Assembly: GCF_902859725.1 (NCBI RefSeq)
Contig: NZ_CADIJP010000005.1
Coordinates: 1 to 64,000, forward strand
From: Achromobacter mucicolens
GTDB taxonomy: Bacteria; Pseudomonadota; Gammaproteobacteria; Burkholderiales; Burkholderiaceae_B
Length of the DNA: 64,000 nucleotides
Direction: 5' to 3'
Below are positions 29,903 through 38,782 of the stretch, in pieces (positions within the stretch are counted from its first letter, which is position 1; each line of letters starts with the position of its first letter). The notes below the pieces were generated by a model. That model was not told where the DNA came from. It did no database searches and saw only the letters and a program-made list of their open reading frames with translations. A program made the position numbers and the translations under genes.

Positions 29903-30826
29903 ATGGTTTCTGACAGCAATGGTGAGCTGAAATCACCATCCTCGCAGGCGCGCCTGCCGTCGCTGCTGGCGCTGCGTTGCTTTGAGGCCGCGGCGCGCCA
30001 CGAAAACTTCAGCCGCGCGGCCGCGGAGCTGCATCTGACGCATGGCGCGGTCAGCCGGGCGGTGCGGTTGCTGGAGGACGACCTGGGCATGGCGCTGTTC
30101 GAGCGGCGTAGCCGCCGCGTGTTCCTGACGGACGCGGGGCGCACCCTGTCCGGCGCCGTGGGCAGCGGCCTGGACTTGATGCGGCAGGCGGTGGGCGAAC
30201 TGCGCGCCCGCGCCCGCAGCGGGCGTCGTTGGGTGCTGTCATGCGAGCCGACCTTGCTGATGCGCTGGCTGATCCCGCGCTGGCCCGATTTCCAGGCCCG
30301 GCATCCGGACATGGAAGTGCATTTGGTCGCGGGTGGCGGGCCGTTCTCATTTGCAAGCGGCATCGACCTGGCCATCCGCCGCGACGACTTTACCTGGCCG
30401 GACAGCCATCACGTCGAGCCCCTGTTTGCGGAAAAGGTCGGCCCGGTGTGCCATCCCGGCAAGCTCGCGGACTGGTTCGACGACAGCACAGCCGGCGGCT
30501 CGTTGAAGTCTGGTGCGCCGCTGCTGCACACGCGCACGCGGCCAGACGCATGGCGCGAATGGGCGGCCGCGGCCGATAAGCCGGCGCCAGATGCGCCCGG
30601 CCAGACATTCGATCATTTCTATTTCAGTCTGCAGGCGGCGGTCGCGGGCCTGGGCGTTGCCATCGGCCCGTGGCGGCTGGTGCGCGACGATCTGGAAAGC
30701 GGCGTGCTGGCGGCGCCCATGGGATTCGTCGAAGATGGATCGCGCTATTGCCTGTTTGCCCCGCAGCCGCTGCCGCCGGGCAGTCCGCAGGCGGCGCTGC
30801 TGGATTGGCTGCGCAAGGCGGCGTAG
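29903..30826 (+). CDS. LysR-family transcriptional regulator (GcvA-like)
   Basis: 308 residues from the ATG at 29903 (AAGGA nine bases upstream); a GTG at 29867 would add 12 residues. The helix-turn-helix spans about residues 20-65 (FEAAARHENFSRAAAELHLTHGAVSRAV), followed by a type 2 periplasmic-binding-like effector domain. It diverges from the LysE exporter with about 65 bases between, the classic LysR/target arrangement. Confidence 0.9.
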   Translation: MVSDSNGELKSPSSQARLPSLLALRCFEAAARHENFSRAAAELHLTHGAVSRAVRLLEDDLGMALFERRSRRVFLTDAGRTLSGAVGSGLDLMRQAVGELRARARSGRRWVLSCEPTLLMRWLIPRWPDFQARHPDMEVHLVAGGGPFSFASGIDLAIRRDDFTWPDSHHVEPLFAEKVGPVCHPGKLADWFDDSTAGGSLKSGAPLLHTRTRPDAWREWAAAADKPAPDAPGQTFDHFYFSLQAAVAGLGVAIGPWRLVRDDLESGVLAAPMGFVEDGSRYCLFAPQPLPPGSPQAALLDWLRKAA

Positions 30827-30855
30827 TGCCGAAGCGGCAGGGAATGGCGAAAGGT

Positions 30856-30892
30856 CCGAGGGGGACGTCCGAAAGCCGGACGTCCCCCTCGG
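30856..30892. terminator. Perfect 15-bp hairpin between lysR and the dehydrogenase gene
   Basis: CCGAGGGGGACGTCC pairs perfectly with GGACGTCCCCCTCGG over a seven-base loop. It lies between convergent genes and lacks a T-run. Confidence 0.6.
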
Positions 30893-30905
30893 GCCGGTGT
30901 TGTCA

Positions 30906-30925
30906 GCCGGACCTTGCGGTCCGGC
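30906..30925. terminator. Second hairpin in the same convergent region
   Basis: GCCGGACC pairs with GGTCCGGC around TTGC, 23 bases before the stop codon of the minus-strand gene. Confidence 0.55.
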
Positions 30926-30947
30926 CCAGCGTTACGGCGTTACGCGA

Positions 30948-32531
30948 TCAGGCGTTGGCCAGCTTGCCGTCAACCATGCGCGTCAGGCCCAGCGGGTTGG
31001 CGCGCTTGATGCCGTCGGGCAGCAGGGCGTCGGGCAGATCCTGATAGCAGACCGGACGCAGGAAGCGGCGGATGGCAGTGGCGCCCACCGAGGTCGAGGC
31101 CGGGTTCGAGGTGGCCGGGAACGGGCCGCCGTGAACCATGGCGTGGCTGACTTCCACGCCGGTCGGGTAGCCGTTGGCCAGGATGCGGCCGGCCTTGCGT
31201 TCCAGCACGGGCAGCAGCGCGCGGGCCGCGTCCACGTCGGCGTCGTCCACGAACAGCGTCGCGGTAAGTTGGCCTTCAAGATGCTCGGCCACGGCGCGGA
31301 CCTGCGCTGCGTCCTTGCACGCCACCACCAGCGAGGCGGGGCCGAACACTTCGGCTTCCAGCTCGTGCGAGGCCAGGAACTGGTCCGCGCTGGCGCCAAA
31401 CACTACGGCGCCCGCGGCGTTGCACGCCGGGTTGGACGGTTCGCCGCGGCCGACGGTCGACACGCTGGCGTGGCGCGCCAGCGCGTCGGCGCCTTGCTCG
31501 TAGGCCGAGAAGATGCCCGGCGTCAGCATGGTGGCGGCGCCCTTGGCTTTCACGGCTTCGGCGGCGGCCTGGCGGAAACGATCCAGTGCCGGGCCTTCGA
31601 TGCCGATCACCAGACCCGGGTTGGTGCAGAACTGGCCCACGCCCATCGACAGCGAATCCACGAAGCCCTTGGCGATGGTCTCCGCACGGGCTTCCAGCGC
31701 GGCCGGCAGCAGGAACACCGGGTTGATGCTGGACATTTCGGCGTAGACGGGAATCGGCACGGGGCGGGCGTTGGCGGCGGCCACGAGCGCCAGGCCGCCA
31801 CGGCGCGAGCCGGTGAAGCCGATGGCCGTGATCGCCGGATGCGTCGCCAGCGCGGTGCCGATTTCATTGCCGGCGCCGAACAGCAGCGAGAAGGTGCCTT
31901 CGGGCAACCCGTGCTTGGTCGCTGCCTGCTGGATGGCGCGGCCGACCAGTTCGGACGTGCCGGGGTGCGCGTTGTGCGCCTTGACGATTACCGGGCAACC
32001 GGCAGCCAGTGCCGAGGCAGTATCGCCGCCCGCCACCGAGAAGGCCAGCGGGAAGTTGCTGGCGCCGAACACGGCCACCGGGCCGAGCGGAACGTTGGCC
32101 AGGCGCAGGTCGGCGCGCGGCAGGGGCTGGCGTTCGGGCTGGGCCGGATCAATGGTCGCGTCCAGGAAGTAGCCGTCGCGCACCACGCGGGCGAACAGGC
32201 GAAGCTGGCCAACGGTGCGGCCGCGCTCGCCCTGCAGGCGGGCGACGGGCAGGCCGGTTTCCAGGTGCGCGCGCTCGATCAGCGCGTCGCCCAGCGCCAG
32301 GATGCCTTCGGCGATGCTTTCGAGGAATTGGGCGCGCGTCTCCAGCGGCAGCGCGCGATACGGATCGAACGCGGCACGGGCCAATTCGGCCGCGCGGGAC
32401 ACGTCGTCGGCGGAGCCGGCGGGGTAGGCGGGGTCCAGGCGTTCGCCGGTGGCGGGGTTGATGGCGTGCTGGGCAGCGCCCGCGCCCAGGACGGCGGTCG
32501 AGCCGATCAACATCTGGCCGGTCAGGTTCAT
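30948..32531 (-). CDS. Alpha-ketoglutaric semialdehyde (2,5-dioxovalerate) dehydrogenase
   Basis: 527 residues from the ATG at 32531; GGAG lies six bases upstream, which favours it over the ATG two codons earlier. Aldehyde dehydrogenase fold: catalytic C302 in GQFCTNPG, general base E265 in PVYAEMSS, and NAD(P)-binding FTGSR near 239. The length and the [13 protein letters not shown] motif match the KGSADH branch. It oxidises the KdgD product to 2-oxoglutarate. It lies just downstream of the second kdgD on the same strand, though a terminator separates them. Confidence 0.9.
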   Translation of the reverse strand: MNLTGQMLIGSTAVLGAGAAQHAINPATGERLDPAYPAGSADDVSRAAELARAAFDPYRALPLETRAQFLESIAEGILALGDALIERAHLETGLPVARLQGERGRTVGQLRLFARVVRDGYFLDATIDPAQPERQPLPRADLRLANVPLGPVAVFGASNFPLAFSVAGGDTASALAAGCPVIVKAHNAHPGTSELVGRAIQQAATKHGLPEGTFSLLFGAGNEIGTALATHPAITAIGFTGSRRGGLALVAAANARPVPIPVYAEMSSINPVFLLPAALEARAETIAKGFVDSLSMGVGQFCTNPGLVIGIEGPALDRFRQAAAEAVKAKGAATMLTPGIFSAYEQGADALARHASVSTVGRGEPSNPACNAAGAVVFGASADQFLASHELEAEVFGPASLVVACKDAAQVRAVAEHLEGQLTATLFVDDADVDAARALLPVLERKAGRILANGYPTGVEVSHAMVHGGPFPATSNPASTSVGATAIRRFLRPVCYQDLPDALLPDGIKRANPLGLTRMVDGKLANA

Positions 32532-32598
32532 GGTCATCTCCAAAAATTCATAGGCGCCGATCCAGGGGATGGGCGGTTTCGCCCCGACGGGTCCGGGG

Positions 32599-32624
32599 AA
32601 AAAAATGCCCCCGGACCGGGGGCA
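32599..32624 (-). terminator. Intrinsic terminator of the second kdgD copy
   Basis: TGCCCCCG and CGGGGGCA pair perfectly around a three-base loop; on the minus strand seven T follow (32599-32605 read as A on plus). Confidence 0.88.
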
Positions 32625-32649
32625 GACAGAAGGCGTCGGTGCAGACCGA

Positions 32650-33564
32650 TTATTCGGCGCCGGACTTCTTGATCAGGGCGGCGAGCATTTCCATTTCTTC
32701 GCCGGTCAGGTCGGTCAGGGGCGCGCGCACGGGGCCCGCGTCGTGGCCCACCAGCTTGGCGCCGGCCTTGACGATGCTGACGGCGTAGCCGGCCTTGCGG
32801 TTACGGATTTCCAGGTACGGCAGGAAGAAATCGTCGAGCAGGCGGTTGGTGGTGTCACTGTCGCCGGCGGCGATGGCGTTGTAGAACTCCATGGCCATCT
32901 TGGGCACGAAGTTGAAGACGGCCGACGAGTAGACCGGCACGCCCAGCGCGCGGTAGGCGGCGGCGTAGACTTCGGCGGTAGGCAGGCCGCCCAGGTACGA
33001 GAAGCGGTCGCCCATCTTGCGGCGGATGCGGACCATGGATTCGATGTCGCCGATGCCGTCCTTGAAGCCGACCAGGTTGGGGCAGCGGTCCGCCAGGCGG
33101 GCCAGGCTGTCGGCCGACAGGCGCGATTGGGCGCGGTTGTAGACGATGACGCCGATGTTGACGGACTTGCAGACCTGCTCGACGTGGGCGGCGATGCCGT
33201 CCTGCGAGGCTTCGGTCAGGTAGTGCGGCAGCAGCAGGACGCCCTTGGCGCCTTGGCGCTCGGCTTCCTGGGCGTAGGCGATGGCGGTGCGGGTGGGGCC
33301 GCCGGCGCCGGCCAGGATCGGCACCTTGCCCTTGCAGGTCTGGACGGCGGTGCGGATGACGTCCGAGTATTCCTCGGGGGCCAGCGAGAAGAACTCACCG
33401 GTGCCGCCTGCCGCGAACAGGGCGGTGGCGCCGTAGGGGGCCAGCCATTCCAGACGAGCCGCGTAGCTCTTGGCGTTGAAATCGCCGTTCTGGTCGAAGT
33501 CGGTCACGGGGAAGGAAAGCAATCCTTCCGAAACAATGGCCTTGAGTTCCTGCGGAGTCGTCAT
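32650..33564 (-). CDS. kdgD: 5-dehydro-4-deoxyglucarate dehydratase, copy 2
   Basis: 304 residues, same fold and residues as copy 1 (K168, Y142). Only one amino-acid change is visible, LAALIKK instead of LDALIKK at the C-terminus. The flanking non-coding DNA is unrelated to that of copy 1. The gene diverges from garD over two operator-like sites, so this copy is the one paired with galactarate dehydration; the KGSADH gene lies downstream. Confidence 0.93.
   Translation of the reverse strand: MTTPQELKAIVSEGLLSFPVTDFDQNGDFNAKSYAARLEWLAPYGATALFAAGGTGEFFSLAPEEYSDVIRTAVQTCKGKVPILAGAGGPTRTAIAYAQEAERQGAKGVLLLPHYLTEASQDGIAAHVEQVCKSVNIGVIVYNRAQSRLSADSLARLADRCPNLVGFKDGIGDIESMVRIRRKMGDRFSYLGGLPTAEVYAAAYRALGVPVYSSAVFNFVPKMAMEFYNAIAAGDSDTTNRLLDDFFLPYLEIRNRKAGYAVSIVKAGAKLVGHDAGPVRAPLTDLTGEEMEMLAALIKKSGAE
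32720..33462 (-). repeat. 743-bp core identical between the two kdgD genes (copy 2)
   Basis: Partner of 27043-27785. The synonymous differences cluster in the first about 100 and last about 75 bases of the gene, leaving the core without any seen. Confidence 0.85.
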
Positions 33565-33640
33565 GTTGCGCTCATCCCAAAATGGCCGTCGCAGGCGGAG
33601 AGGGTGCTTGCGAACGGGATGCGGTGGTAAAAGGTGAGTC

Positions 33641-33650
33641 ATCGTACAAC
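33641..33650. promoter_or_regulatory. Operator-like site D (core ATCGTACAAC)
   Basis: Identical to site A including flanks (TCATCGTACAACAT), 77 bases upstream of the second kdgD. Confidence 0.6.
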
Positions 33651-33748
33651 ATGATTTTGCCGGATTCAAGGTGTCCGCCCAGCCGAAGCGGCATTTACAA
33701 GGGGAAACCCGAAATTCCTTTCCGATGCCTTTCAGCGATATTCTCTTG

Positions 33749-33758
33749 GTTGTACGAT
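33749..33758. promoter_or_regulatory. Operator-like site E (core GTTGTACGAT)
   Basis: Exact reverse complement of the core of sites A and D, 49 bases upstream of garD. CGTACGG follows as a partial second half-site. Confidence 0.6.
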
Positions 33759-33806
33759 AACGTACGGTGCCCGCAGCGGGGCATCCATCAGGCTAAAGGA
33801 TTCAGC

Positions 33807-35375
33807 ATGCAGGTTGCAGTCGAGCAGACGCCCGTTCTCATCAAGATTCATCCCGACGACAACGTCGCCATCGTGGCCAATGATGGCGGCTTGCCGGCCG
33901 GAACCGTTCTGCCCGACGGGCTTCAGTTGGTGGACGCCGTGCCGCAAGGCCACAAGGTGGCGCTGACCGATCTGGCCGAAGGCGATGAGGTCAGACGCTA
34001 CAACGTGGTGGTGGGCTACGCCGCCAAGTCCTTGCCGCGTGGCAGCTGGATCAACGAGCGCGTCACGACGATGCCGACCGCCCGCACGCTGGAAGACCTG
34101 CCGGTGTCCACGCGCGTGACGCCCCTGCCGCCGCTGGAGGGCTATACATTCCAGGGCTACCGCAACGCGGACGGCACCGTGGGCACGCGCAACATCCTGG
34201 CCATCAGCACCACGGTGCAGTGCGTGCAGGGCGTGGTCGAACATGCGGTCGCGCGCATCCGCCGAGAACTGCTGCCGCTGTACCCGAACGTGGACGACGT
34301 GGTGGGCATCGAGCACACCTACGGCTGCGGCGTGGCCATCGACGCGCCGGGCGCAGCGATTCCGATCCGCACGTTGCACAACATCGCCCGCAACCCGAAT
34401 TTTGGCGGCACATCCATGGTGGTCAGCCTGGGCTGTGAAAAGCTGCAGCCTGAACGCCTCTTGGCGCCCACCGCCATTCCGATCCGCGCCGGCGAAGGGA
34501 TGGGCGGCAACGGCGTGGAGACGATCGTGCTGCAGGACGAAGAGAACATCGGCTTTGATTCGATGATCCAGCTCATCATGCGCACGGCCGAGCGCCACCT
34601 GCAAAAGCTGAACGCCCGCCAGCGCGAAACCTGCCCGGTATCCGACCTGACCGTCGGTGTGCAGTGCGGCGGCAGCGACGCGTTCTCCGGCGTGACCGCC
34701 AACCCGGCCGTGGGTTTTGCGACCGACCTGCTGGTGCGCGCCGGCGGCACCGTGATGTTCTCCGAGAACACTGAAGTGCGCGATGGCATCGACCAGCTCA
34801 CCGCCCGCGCCGAAACGCCCGAAGTCGCCGACGCGCTGATCCGGGAGATGGCCTGGTATGACGCGTACCTGCAGCGCGGCATGGCCGACCGCAGCGCCAA
34901 CACCAGTCCGGGCAACAAGAAGGGCGGTCTGTCCAACATCGTCGAAAAGGCGATGGGGTCGATCGTCAAGTCCGGTTCCTCGCCCATCCACGGCGTGCTG
35001 TCGCCCGGCGACCGCCTGACACGCAAGGGCCTGATCTTTGCGGCCACGCCTGCCAGCGACTTCATCTGCGGCACGCTGCAGCTTGCCGCCGGCATGAATC
35101 TGCACATCTTCACGACCGGCCGCGGCACGCCCTACGGGCTGGCGCAGGTGCCGGTCATCAAAGTCGCCACGCGCTCCGCGCTGGCGCGCCGCTGGCACGA
35201 CCTGATGGACGTCGATGCCGGCGTCATCGCCACGGGCCAGGCCTCGATCGAGGATGTGGGCTGGCAGCTCTTTCAGATGATGCTGGACGTGGCCAGCGGC
35301 AAGAAACAGACCTGTGCGGAAAAACTCAAGCTGCACAACGCTCTGGCGCTGTTCAACCCGGGCCCCGTGACCTGA
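33807..35375 (+). CDS. garD: Galactarate dehydratase
   Basis: 522 residues from the ATG at 33807, the usual GarD length. Domains: an N-terminal SAF-like part (residues about 10-85, [14 protein letters not shown]) and the large UxaA/GarD catalytic domain. Conserved cysteine- and histidine-containing stretches include [15 protein letters not shown] and [12 protein letters not shown]. It dehydrates galactarate to 5-dehydro-4-deoxyglucarate, the KdgD substrate. The longer open frame from 33582 runs through the operator region and is rejected. SMP-30 and Bug genes follow on the same strand. Confidence 0.93.
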   Translation: MQVAVEQTPVLIKIHPDDNVAIVANDGGLPAGTVLPDGLQLVDAVPQGHKVALTDLAEGDEVRRYNVVVGYAAKSLPRGSWINERVTTMPTARTLEDLPVSTRVTPLPPLEGYTFQGYRNADGTVGTRNILAISTTVQCVQGVVEHAVARIRRELLPLYPNVDDVVGIEHTYGCGVAIDAPGAAIPIRTLHNIARNPNFGGTSMVVSLGCEKLQPERLLAPTAIPIRAGEGMGGNGVETIVLQDEENIGFDSMIQLIMRTAERHLQKLNARQRETCPVSDLTVGVQCGGSDAFSGVTANPAVGFATDLLVRAGGTVMFSENTEVRDGIDQLTARAETPEVADALIREMAWYDAYLQRGMADRSANTSPGNKKGGLSNIVEKAMGSIVKSGSSPIHGVLSPGDRLTRKGLIFAATPASDFICGTLQLAAGMNLHIFTTGRGTPYGLAQVPVIKVATRSALARRWHDLMDVDAGVIATGQASIEDVGWQLFQMMLDVASGKKQTCAEKLKLHNALALFNPGPVT

Positions 35376-35436
35376 TCGCGGATCCGTCCCGTCCGTAGCG
35401 CCATCGCAAAAAAAAACCACCGAGAGGAGACAGCCG

Positions 35437-36486
35437 ATGGAAATTGACCCGCAAGTCCAGGCCGGCCGGCGCCGGCTGCTGGGCGCCGCGCTCGCACTCG
35501 CGCCCGCCAGCCTCGTGCACGCGCAGTCATTCAGCTTCACCCCGCAGCAGCGCTATCCGGATCCCTCGGTCCGGATCCTGGACCCGGAATTCTCCAAGTA
35601 CCGGATCTACAGCAGCAGCGTGGAGCAGCTTGCAACCGGGTTCCGCTGGCTGGAAGGGCCGGTGTGGTTTGGGGACGGACGTTATCTGCTGGTTTCGGAT
35701 ATCCCCAATAACCGCATCCTGCGCTGGGACGAGACCACGGGCGAGATCAGCGTATTCCGCCAGCCGTCCAATTTCAGCAACGGGCTTGCCCGCGACCGCC
35801 AGGGCCGCCTGCTGACCTGCGAGCACCTGACGCGCCGCGTCACGCGCACGGAGTACGACGGCAGCATCACGGTGCTGGCCGACCGCTTTGATGGCAAGCA
35901 GTTCAATTCGCCGAACGACATCGTGTGCCAGCGCAATGGCGCCATCTGGTTCACGGATCCGCCGTTTGGGATCGGCGGGCACTGGGAGGGCGACAAGGCC
36001 ACGCCTGAGCTCCCGCATTCGGTCTATCGCATCGATCCGGCCAATGGCCGCGTGACGCTGGCGCTGGCGGATCTGGCCGGGCCCAACGGCCTGTGCTTCT
36101 CGCCCGACGAAAAGGTGCTCTACATCGTCGAGTCCCGCCACCAGCCCAACCGCGTGATCTGGGCCTTCGATGTGGGCGCGGACGGCGCGCTGACGAACAA
36201 GCGCCTGCACGTCGATGCGCAGGGTCCCGGCGCCATCGACGGCATCAAGTGCGACGAGGCCGGCAACCTGTGGTGCGGCTGGGGCAGCAACGGCTCGGCC
36301 GACGCCAAGCCCGAGGAACTGGACGGCGTGATGGTCTTTAACCCCGCCGGCAAACCCATCGGGCACATCCGGCTGCCCGAGCGGTGCGCCAACCTGTGTT
36401 TTGGCGGCGCCAAGCGCAACCGCCTTTTCATGGCGAGCAGCCATTCGCTCTATGCCCTGTACGTGGAGACCCGCGGCGCGGCATAG
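35437..36486 (+). CDS. Exported SMP-30/gluconolactonase-like lactonase
   Basis: 349 residues with an N-terminal export signal containing RRRLLG, so possibly Tat-dependent. Six-bladed beta-propeller of the SMP-30 family: metal ligand E73 in WLEGPVW, N160 in FNSPNDIV, and the substrate-site aspartate in AIDGIKCD. It probably hydrolyses a sugar-acid lactone in the periplasm before uptake, fitting the galactarate pathway around it. GAGGAG is placed well before the ATG, and the gene lies 61 bases after garD. Confidence 0.88.
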   Translation: MEIDPQVQAGRRRLLGAALALAPASLVHAQSFSFTPQQRYPDPSVRILDPEFSKYRIYSSSVEQLATGFRWLEGPVWFGDGRYLLVSDIPNNRILRWDETTGEISVFRQPSNFSNGLARDRQGRLLTCEHLTRRVTRTEYDGSITVLADRFDGKQFNSPNDIVCQRNGAIWFTDPPFGIGGHWEGDKATPELPHSVYRIDPANGRVTLALADLAGPNGLCFSPDEKVLYIVESRHQPNRVIWAFDVGADGALTNKRLHVDAQGPGAIDGIKCDEAGNLWCGWGSNGSADAKPEELDGVMVFNPAGKPIGHIRLPERCANLCFGGAKRNRLFMASSHSLYALYVETRGAA

Positions 36487-36557
36487 GCATATCCCCACCG
36501 CGGCCTCACCTGGCCGCGGGACACTTCAACACACATACCAATCAGTGTGGAGACAGC

Positions 36558-37535
36558 ATGAACCCGAGCAAAAGACAGTTCCTGGGCAGCGCCGCAGCGC
36601 TTTGCCTGACGCCGCTGGTGCCGGCGTGGGCGCAATCGGCGCAATGGCCGACGCGCCCCGTGCGCATCGTGGTGCCTTACCCGCCCGGCGGCTCGTCGGA
36701 CATCATCGCGCGCATCCTGGCGCCCCGGCTGGCCGAAGTGCTCAAACAGACCGTGGTCGTCGAGAACAAGCCCGGCGCCAACGGCAACCTGGGCGCCGGC
36801 CTGGTGGTGCAGTCGGCGCAGGAAGGCCATACGGTGCTGCTGTGCGACGTCGGCGCGCTGGCAATCAGCCCGTCCGTCTACACCAAGCTGACCTTTGATC
36901 CGTCCAAGGACCTGCGCGCGGTGGGCATGCTGGCGTATTCGCCGCACGTGCTGGCCGTGCATCCCGACGTGAAGGCCAACACCGTGCAGGATCTGGTCGA
37001 GCTGTCCAAGAAAGAACGCATCAACTTTGCCGTCACCGCGATCGGCAGCGCGCCGCACCTGGCGGCTGTCGCGGTTCAGCAGGCGACCGGCGCGCAGTGG
37101 GAATACGTGCCGTACAAGGGCGGTTCGCAGGCGGTCACCGACACCATCGGCGGCCAGACGCAGATCATCATGAACGGCCTGCTGGCCACGCTGCCGCACA
37201 TCAAGTCCGGCAAGCTGCGCGCGATCGCGATTTCCAAGAGCGAGCGCATGAAGCTGGTGCCGGACATTCCGACCATCTCCGAGCAGGGCGTGAAGGGCTT
37301 CGAGTCGGGCACGTGGCAGGGCGTGATGGCCCCGTCCAACATGACCGATCCGGTGGCAGCACAACTGCAGACGCTGATGGCGCAGATCGTCACCCAGCCG
37401 GACGTCACGGCGCAGTTGAACGAGCAGGGCGCCGAGATCATCACCAAGAGCCCCGCGGAACTTGCGCAGTTCTTCGGCAGCGAACGCGCCCGCTGGGCCA
37501 AGGTCGTTGCCAGCACCGACATCCGCCTGGACTGA
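36558..37535 (+). CDS. Bug-family tripartite tricarboxylate transporter receptor
   Basis: 325 residues, signal peptide MNPSKRQFLGSAAALCLTPLVPAWA. Bug landmarks IVVPYPPGGSSDIIARILA, QTVVVENKPGANGNLGA and YVPYKGGSQAVTDTIGGQ. Third gene in the garD-lactonase-Bug run, so its ligand is probably galactarate, glucarate or their lactones. No membrane partner is encoded nearby. Confidence 0.92.
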   Translation: MNPSKRQFLGSAAALCLTPLVPAWAQSAQWPTRPVRIVVPYPPGGSSDIIARILAPRLAEVLKQTVVVENKPGANGNLGAGLVVQSAQEGHTVLLCDVGALAISPSVYTKLTFDPSKDLRAVGMLAYSPHVLAVHPDVKANTVQDLVELSKKERINFAVTAIGSAPHLAAVAVQQATGAQWEYVPYKGGSQAVTDTIGGQTQIIMNGLLATLPHIKSGKLRAIAISKSERMKLVPDIPTISEQGVKGFESGTWQGVMAPSNMTDPVAAQLQTLMAQIVTQPDVTAQLNEQGAEIITKSPAELAQFFGSERARWAKVVASTDIRLD

Positions 37536-37590
37536 TCGGCCCGGCCCGCGTCTTGCTAGGGGCGGGCGATCGGGGGCACACTGGGATCGT

Positions 37591-37610
37591 GTCCGGGCTT
37601 CGGCCCGGAC
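37591..37610. terminator. Hairpin with TTCG tetraloop after the Bug gene
   Basis: GTCCGGGC pairs perfectly with GCCCGGAC around TTCG, 22 bases before the next start codon. No T-run; it may terminate the garD transcript or act in the 5' leader of the next gene. Confidence 0.5.
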
Positions 37611-37631
37611 CGATTCCCGTGGAGCCTAACG

Positions 37632-38000
37632 ATGAAATCCCTGTTCGCCGCGGCGGCCTTGGGGTCGCTGACGGCGCTGTCCGCCTTGGCAAGCCCGCCT
37701 GCGATCGCGCGCGATCCGCTGCCCACGGCGCCAAAGCCGCCCGCATCGGCGCGCACCATACCAGACACGTGTCTGGGCACCGACTGCCCGCGCATCGTGG
37801 ACCCGGGCAAACTCAACCGGGACTGCCTGGGCACGTCATGCCCGGGCTCTCGCTATCCTCCCGCGACGGAAACGCCGGTGCGGCCTCAGAATCAACCGGG
37901 GCTGAAACCTCCCACGCGGACATGGCTGCCGCCCATGCCGCCGCGGCCTGGCCAAGCCCCCGTGGGCCCGCTGACGCCCGCGCCGGCATTGCCTCGATAG
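37632..38000 (+). CDS. Small exported proline-rich protein with a repeated CLGTxCP motif
   Basis: 122 residues: signal peptide (MKSLFAAAALGSLTALSALA), then a Pro-rich chain. Two copies of a short motif occur, DTCLGTDCP and RDCLGTSCP, about 22 residues apart, each with two cysteines spaced CxxxxC. The C-terminal half is nearly all Pro, Arg, Thr and Gly. I recognise no family; metal or disulfide roles for the four cysteines are speculation. Confidence 0.6.
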   Translation: MKSLFAAAALGSLTALSALASPPAIARDPLPTAPKPPASARTIPDTCLGTDCPRIVDPGKLNRDCLGTSCPGSRYPPATETPVRPQNQPGLKPPTRTWLPPMPPRPGQAPVGPLTPAPALPR

Positions 38001-38098
38001 ATCCGAAAAGGCCACACGCCGCAGGTATCATGGCTTCCTTGCACCTGATCCACTTCGCCTTGGCCAACGCACGCCGGGCTTCCTGACAACGACATCCC

Positions 38099-38695
38099 AT
38101 GAACGACCGCCTGCAGCAGACCCTGCGCCGTTTCGACGAGTACAACGCCGCCGATCCTAATGTGTTCACGTGGGAAGGCCAGTCCTGTCCGCAGGAGCTG
38201 TTTCTTGCGCAGAAGCTGCACGAATGGGTGATGAAGCTGGCGCCTGACGCGTCCGAGCCGCTGGTCCTGGCGTCCCGGTGCCAGCACATCGGCCGCTGGG
38301 AAATTGCGCGCGCCAGCTATCCCGAAGGCCGCATCGGTTACCTGACGTGGCGCAAGGCGTTGGCCAGGCATCACGCGGCAATCGCGCAACAGATCATGCA
38401 GGAAGCCGGCTATCCGCAAGCGGACTGCGACCGCGTGGCGGCGATCCTGATGAAGCAGGGAATCAAGCAGGACCCGGACGTGCAGGTGATGGAGAACGCG
38501 CTGTGCCTGGTGTTTTTGCAATACCAGTACGAGTCGTTTTATCCCGCCCACGAAGACAAGATCGTTGAGATCCTGCGTAAGTCGCTGCTGAAGATGGATG
38601 GCGCGGGGCATCAGCAGGCCATGACGCTGACCTATTCGGATCGGGGCATGGGCTACATCAAGCAGGCGCTGGCGGCGCTGGAGCCGGCAGGCTAG
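38099..38695 (+). CDS. DUF4202 family protein
   Basis: 198 residues, soluble and helical. Conserved histidine-rich positions such as LASRCQHIGRWEIARASYPEGRIGYLTWR fit DUF4202, and YQYESFYPAHEDKIVEILRKSLLKM lies near the C-terminus. The family resembles HD-type proteins, but the function is unknown. It is monocistronic, ending at a strong hairpin. Confidence 0.8.
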   Translation: MNDRLQQTLRRFDEYNAADPNVFTWEGQSCPQELFLAQKLHEWVMKLAPDASEPLVLASRCQHIGRWEIARASYPEGRIGYLTWRKALARHHAAIAQQIMQEAGYPQADCDRVAAILMKQGIKQDPDVQVMENALCLVFLQYQYESFYPAHEDKIVEILRKSLLKMDGAGHQQAMTLTYSDRGMGYIKQALAALEPAG

Positions 38696-38717
38696 ATACT
38701 GCTGCGTCCATGCAGAA

Positions 38718-38764
38718 AGGCCTGCGCGCGGCCGGGAAACGTTGTCCCGGCCGCGCGCAGGCCT
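38718..38764. terminator. Perfect 20-bp hairpin between convergent genes
   Basis: The arms 38718-38737 and 38745-38764 are fully complementary over a seven-base loop. It probably terminates both the DUF4202 and the ProQ-like genes. Confidence 0.75.
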
Positions 38765-38782
38765 GAACTGCTTAGCGCGGGC

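Noticed and set aside
26973-33564. kdgD repeats as ends of a composite transposon
   Set aside because: The repeats are coding sequence with no terminal inverted repeats, transposase or target duplication.
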